A stretch of 11,308 bases of DNA, from the NCBI GenBank assembly GCA_018398765.1, contig JAHBMJ010003369.1:1-11308 (forward strand). Reading direction: 5' to 3'. This document shows, piece by piece, positions 8,464 to 11,308 of this stretch. The stretch comes from Chromera velia. Lineage: Eukaryota > Sar > Chromeraceae. The position numbers and the translations under genes are program-made. Below the pieces are notes generated by a model. That model was not told the DNA's origin and made no database searches. It worked only from the letters and a program-made list of their open reading frames with translations. Each line of letters opens with the position of its first letter. The first letter of the stretch is position 1.

Positions 8464-9612
8464 TCATGCGTCTGCTGATTTTTGAGGCGGTTGCGCAGCT
8501 TGCGCTTGCGTGAGAGAATATGAGAGTGACGCTATCTGTTTTCTCTTGTGTGAGACAAACTCCTTGCTCTCTGCTTTTTTTCTCTGCCTTTTTCTCACCA
8601 GAAGGAGGTCGAGCTTCGCCGTTGAGATTTTCACCTTCTCCAGCTCGATGAGGGTGATCTCAACGGGTTCTCTCTGCGCCATCGCGGATTCCAGGTCGGC
8701 GAGGAAATCGATGTTCTCTTTTTTGTCTGCCCCCCATCGCGCTGCCTTCGCATCGTAGAAACGCTCTAACGCTTTTGCCCCCTCTTCTTCTGCTGCAGCC
8801 TTCGAAAAGACATCGAAAGCCCAGTCCTCAGGATCTTCTTCATCGTCAAAAAGTTCTCTGAAAGAGAGGATCCCCTGGTGGAGGTCAAAGGAGGTCCCAT
8901 CAAGGTAGGTGAGCCTCCATTTCCCCAGTGACAGCTTCACAAAGTCTTCTTCTGTGCCCTCATGTGCTTTGATGATCCCTTCAATGCTCGCTTTCGGAAG
9001 TGTTTCCTTTCTCTCTACGATCCTCGCAAGCATTTCATCAACTTCTTTCATTGCATCGTTCTGTTCTTTCTTTCTTTCTTCGACGAAAAAGAGACGCAGG
9101 ACTGCGCCTAGGCGATACTGAAGGCCCTGGGGCCGACATGGCTGTGTTGGGAAACTCGGGAGCGCTCTTGAGAAGCTCTTCTTACTTCGTGCAACAGCTT
9201 CGTTGTTGATGCCGTCTCCTCCTTTGCCTTCCCAAATGCTCGACTTCTGGCTGGACGTTTCTTGCCAAAAACCGAAGGGAATACTGCCAGCCAGTCGGCG
9301 TGCTCTGCATGCATACAAGAGAACTGCCTGCGCCTGTCCACTCATGCACAAAGCACGAGATGTCATTCCAGAGAGTGCTTGGAGTTGGTGTTGCGATGAG
9401 GGCATCACGTATACGCGTGTAGACGCGGTGATGTTGCAGCATGTTGCAGCGCCGCTATCATAGAAGATCATCCGCCGCATGCGCGACGCTCGCGGAACGG
9501 CTCCTTTAGCGCTATATATACAAGGCACGGCCTCCTGGGAGAGGCCTACAACAAGTGATGCAATATGAATACATGCATGGCGCGGAGGTTTTTTGAAGTG
9601 AGTTGTGCGCAA
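8464..9612 (-). CDS. Hypothetical protein with mitochondrial-type presequence
   Basis: A single uninterrupted minus-strand frame of up to 382 codons. I do not recognise the family. Candidate starts are at 9612, 9480, 9405 and 9366. The first 44 residues look non-coding, and a TATATATA box lies inside them at 9513-9520, so a start at 9405 or 9366 is more likely (313 or 300 aa). From there the N-terminus is rich in Arg, Ala, Ser and Leu with almost no acid (for example LLYACRARRLAG), as in mitochondrial presequences. From about residue 175 the protein becomes charged and helical. It carries a central block LGKWRLTYLDGTSFDLHQG, then an acidic DDEEDPEDW, Ala/Glu-rich helices, and a basic RKRQRKKAESK near the C-terminus. 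No membrane segment is obvious after the leader. It converges on Pth. It could be a lineage-specific mitochondrial complex or ribosome subunit; this is only an inference. Confidence 0.7.
   Translation of the reverse strand: MRTTHFKKPPRHACIHIASLVVGLSQEAVPCIYSAKGAVPRASRMRRMIFYDSGAATCCNITASTRVYVMPSSQHQLQALSGMTSRALCMSGQAQAVLLYACRARRLAGSIPFGFWQETSSQKSSIWEGKGGDGINNEAVARSKKSFSRALPSFPTQPCRPQGLQYRLGAVLRLFFVEERKKEQNDAMKEVDEMLARIVERKETLPKASIEGIIKAHEGTEEDFVKLSLGKWRLTYLDGTSFDLHQGILSFRELFDDEEDPEDWAFDVFSKAAAEEEGAKALERFYDAKAARWGADKKENIDFLADLESAMAQREPVEITLIELEKVKISTAKLDLLLVRKRQRKKAESKEFVSHKRKQIASLSYSLTQAQAAQPPQKSADA
9513..9520 (-). promoter_or_regulatory. Possible TATA box for the minus-strand ORF
   Basis: TATATATA within CGCTATATATACAAGG. 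If used on the minus strand it would place transcription starts at about 9485-9490, just before the ATGs at 9480 and 9405. TATA boxes are uncommon in coccidian promoters, so this could be chance. Confidence 0.3.
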
Positions 9613-9790
9613 TGTGAGTGAAAATGTGGTCTTTTAACAAAGACTGTATTTACGCGTACATCCATGCAATGATGCATGCGTGCAAGGTATATACCAAGCG
9701 CAACTCAATTTGGCATGATTACGATTGTGATTGCAAATGTGAAAAAGATTTTTATTGTGCAAACAGTCTTTTAAGACTTGCGATATGTTT

Positions 9791-9973
9791 CTGATAATAT
9801 TTGTAAAGTCTGTGCAAATTTTCAAGTTCGTACGTGCCACCGATTACGTTTGCGAAAAATATGAAAATTCAAAGTCCGGGGCCGCCCGACTTTGAATTTT
9901 CATATTTTTTGCAAACGTAATTGGTCACGCGTACGAACTTAAAAATTTGTACAGACTTTACGAATATTATCAG
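9791..9973. repeat. Long inverted repeat: 86-bp arms, 11-bp loop
   Basis: The left arm (9791-9876) and right arm (9888-9973) are reverse complements at 78 of 86 positions with no gaps. The loop (9877-9887) is GC-rich while the arms are AT-rich. In plus-strand RNA five of the eight differences would be G·U pairs. It lies about 180 bp upstream of the longest start of the minus-strand ORF. It could be a MITE-like fold-back element, a hairpin RNA locus or an assembly fold-back. Confidence 0.9.
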
Positions 9974-10144
9974 AAAAGAGTCCCTGCTTCAGGATCAGAC
10001 TCCCTGAGGTTCTCTCCTTTTTCGTTCGTTAGATTCCTTCTTTCCTTTCTTCCAGAACCTTCCTCTAGACCTTCCTTCTTTCCTTCATGCTTGTTTGACT
10101 CGTTTTCTTTCGTCTTCATGATTTCTTTTGTGACTTCTGCAAAT

Positions 10145-10160
10145 GGGCCCTTGCATGCGT
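10145..10160. promoter_or_regulatory. Paired TGCATGC-type motifs
   Basis: Two close GCATGC cores lie in TTGCATGCGTTTGCATGCC. They are the same class of motif as the stronger cluster at 10404-10430. Confidence 0.4.
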
Positions 10161-10403
10161 TTGCATGCCCTTACTATTGAAAGAACTCTTTTCTTTCTTA
10201 GCAGATCTTGATCTGTTTGATCGTTCATGCAATCAAGCCAACAGCGATAGATAAATGACAGTGGCAGACCGACGGGGTGTAGATCGGTAGGCTAGAACGG
10301 AAGTTGTTTGGTGTTTCAGGCGGTGTATGACGCGATCGATGCCTCCTTACATGCGTGCGTGCGTCATCCATCTATGCATGTGCGCTGATCTCAGTATGCA
10401 CGT

Positions 10404-10430
10404 TGCATGCATGTATTTTGCATGCATGCA
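10404..10430. promoter_or_regulatory. TGCATGCA cluster, likely ApiAP2 binding sites
   Basis: TGCATGCATG at 10404-10413 and TGCATGCATGCA at 10419-10430 are separated by five bases. Related GCATG/GTGCG motifs lie nearby at 10350-10400. TGCATGC is an established apicomplexan promoter motif bound by AP2-domain factors. The target gene is unknown; it may lie to the right or on the opposite strand. Confidence 0.5.
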
Positions 10431-11308
10431 TTTGCATTAATACATATCTCTTCAATCGATCGCTGTACATCGCTCGTATACCTTACGACAGCTCCGTAAG
10501 CCTCTCTTTTGCGTGCCGAGAACTGACAATGCATGTCGGTATGGTCAAGATTCCTCAGCTGTCTGAAGAGGTTAAAGTGATTCTAGCTCCTATATTACTA
10601 GAGCTTCTCCTGGGGCGGCGGTAGCCAAGAACTCAGGGTTTTCACGAGAGGTTTGCAGGAAGTTTTTGGCTGTGTCCATCTCTCTATCATGTTGCATCTG
10701 CAGTTTAAGATTTGAAGCACTTCATGGTGGTATTCTCTCTTTGTTTCCTGTTGCAGCGCGCTGCTGAACCGTCTGAAGACTGTGTTCGCTCGGCCGTTCT
10801 GTAACTAAACTTGAGAGCTCTGCCACCCTTTGACTTACCGTCTTCTTTTCATCACCTCGGTCTAGCTCACATTGCGCTTTTTGCTTTCTTGAGATGGCTG
10901 CTACGACTCCCTCCATCTTGGCCCAGGCTGTCCTCTAGAGGACGGAAGCTTTCCTTACTGAGCAGGGTTTTGCAGCTTCGGACCCTTTCTGTTCCGGTTT
11001 GTTGGTAGAAGCTTTGGAACGTTTTCTTGGATTCCTTCGTCAATGCAGGGCGTTACGTTGTGGCTTGTACGGTGACTTGATCACCCGCCAAACTTGCTAG
11101 TACTGGGACTGGGAAACTAACTTCGCAATACTAAGCCCGGCCGGCATTAATTAAGTGCACTAAGAGAATTAAGTGATAGACTGACAATACAGAGAAAGAA
11201 ATAATAGACTTGCAATACAGAAATAAATAGAAGCATGCCGTACAGTCTTCGTCCGTCTGTATCGCTTGAATGGAGTCCTTGGAAGTGAACTCTGAGTGAC
11301 AGACTTAA

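Larger units (their letters stand above)
9613..11308. other. Intergenic or undetermined region, no supported gene
   Basis: This holds the long inverted repeat and the TGCATGC motifs listed separately. About 9990-10140 is T/C-rich (TTCCTTC-type) and could be intronic or an untranslated region. Short open frames (10355-10624 plus, 10722-10916 minus) have no recognisable domain. The right-hand part, from about 11100 to the end, shows nothing definite. An exon of a gene that continues outside the window cannot be excluded. Confidence 0.55.

Noticed and set aside
9100-9190. Possible short intron in the minus-strand ORF, from a GTAAGA donor to a CTTCAG acceptor
   Set aside because: Removing it would change phase (phase 1 donor, phase 0 acceptors), while the unspliced frame stays open.
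9108-9463. Overlapping frames of 70-86 codons on both strands
   Set aside because: They are shadows of the longer minus-strand ORF in other frames.
10605-10935. Two-exon minus-strand gene using GTAAGT at 10833-10838
   Set aside because: The donor is consensus and both sides are open, but the intron would be only 40 nt. No domain is visible, and other frames nearby are equally open.

Overview
This window looks like nuclear DNA from a coccidian apicomplexan of the Toxoplasma/Neospora/Sarcocystis kind. The reasons are: one gene broken into many small exons; introns filled with CT/TG-rich compound microsatellites; many TGCATGC motifs, which are known apicomplexan promoter elements; and a plastid-type targeting peptide on a bacterial-type enzyme. 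The species is an inference; no search was possible.

Layout. 1-1175 is GA/CA-rich low-complexity DNA with no gene that I can support. 1176-1617 (minus) carries a small three-exon gene for a predicted 70-residue protein with two CX3C cysteine pairs. 1618-2162 is a GC-rich head-to-head intergenic region, probably a divergent promoter. 2163-7530 (plus) is the main gene: peptidyl-tRNA hydrolase (Pth/PTH1 family), which I reconstruct as nine exons that join in frame to 364 residues. All five conserved active-site positions are present, and the N-terminus looks like a signal peptide followed by an apicoplast transit peptide. 7531-8463 is a convergent intergenic region with an AT-rich block. 8464-9612 (minus) is a single-exon ORF for an unrecognised protein with a mitochondrial-type presequence. 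9613-11308 has no gene that I can support, but holds an 86-bp near-perfect inverted repeat (9791-9973) and a cluster of TGCATGC motifs.

How the genes relate. The genes do not form a unit of the bacterial operon kind. The Pth would recycle peptidyl-tRNAs made by stalled translation, most likely in the apicoplast. The two minus-strand genes may both encode mitochondrial proteins, one from its presequence and one, more weakly, from its paired cysteines. The points most worth checking are the Pth targeting and splicing, the twin-CX3C protein, and the long hairpin.
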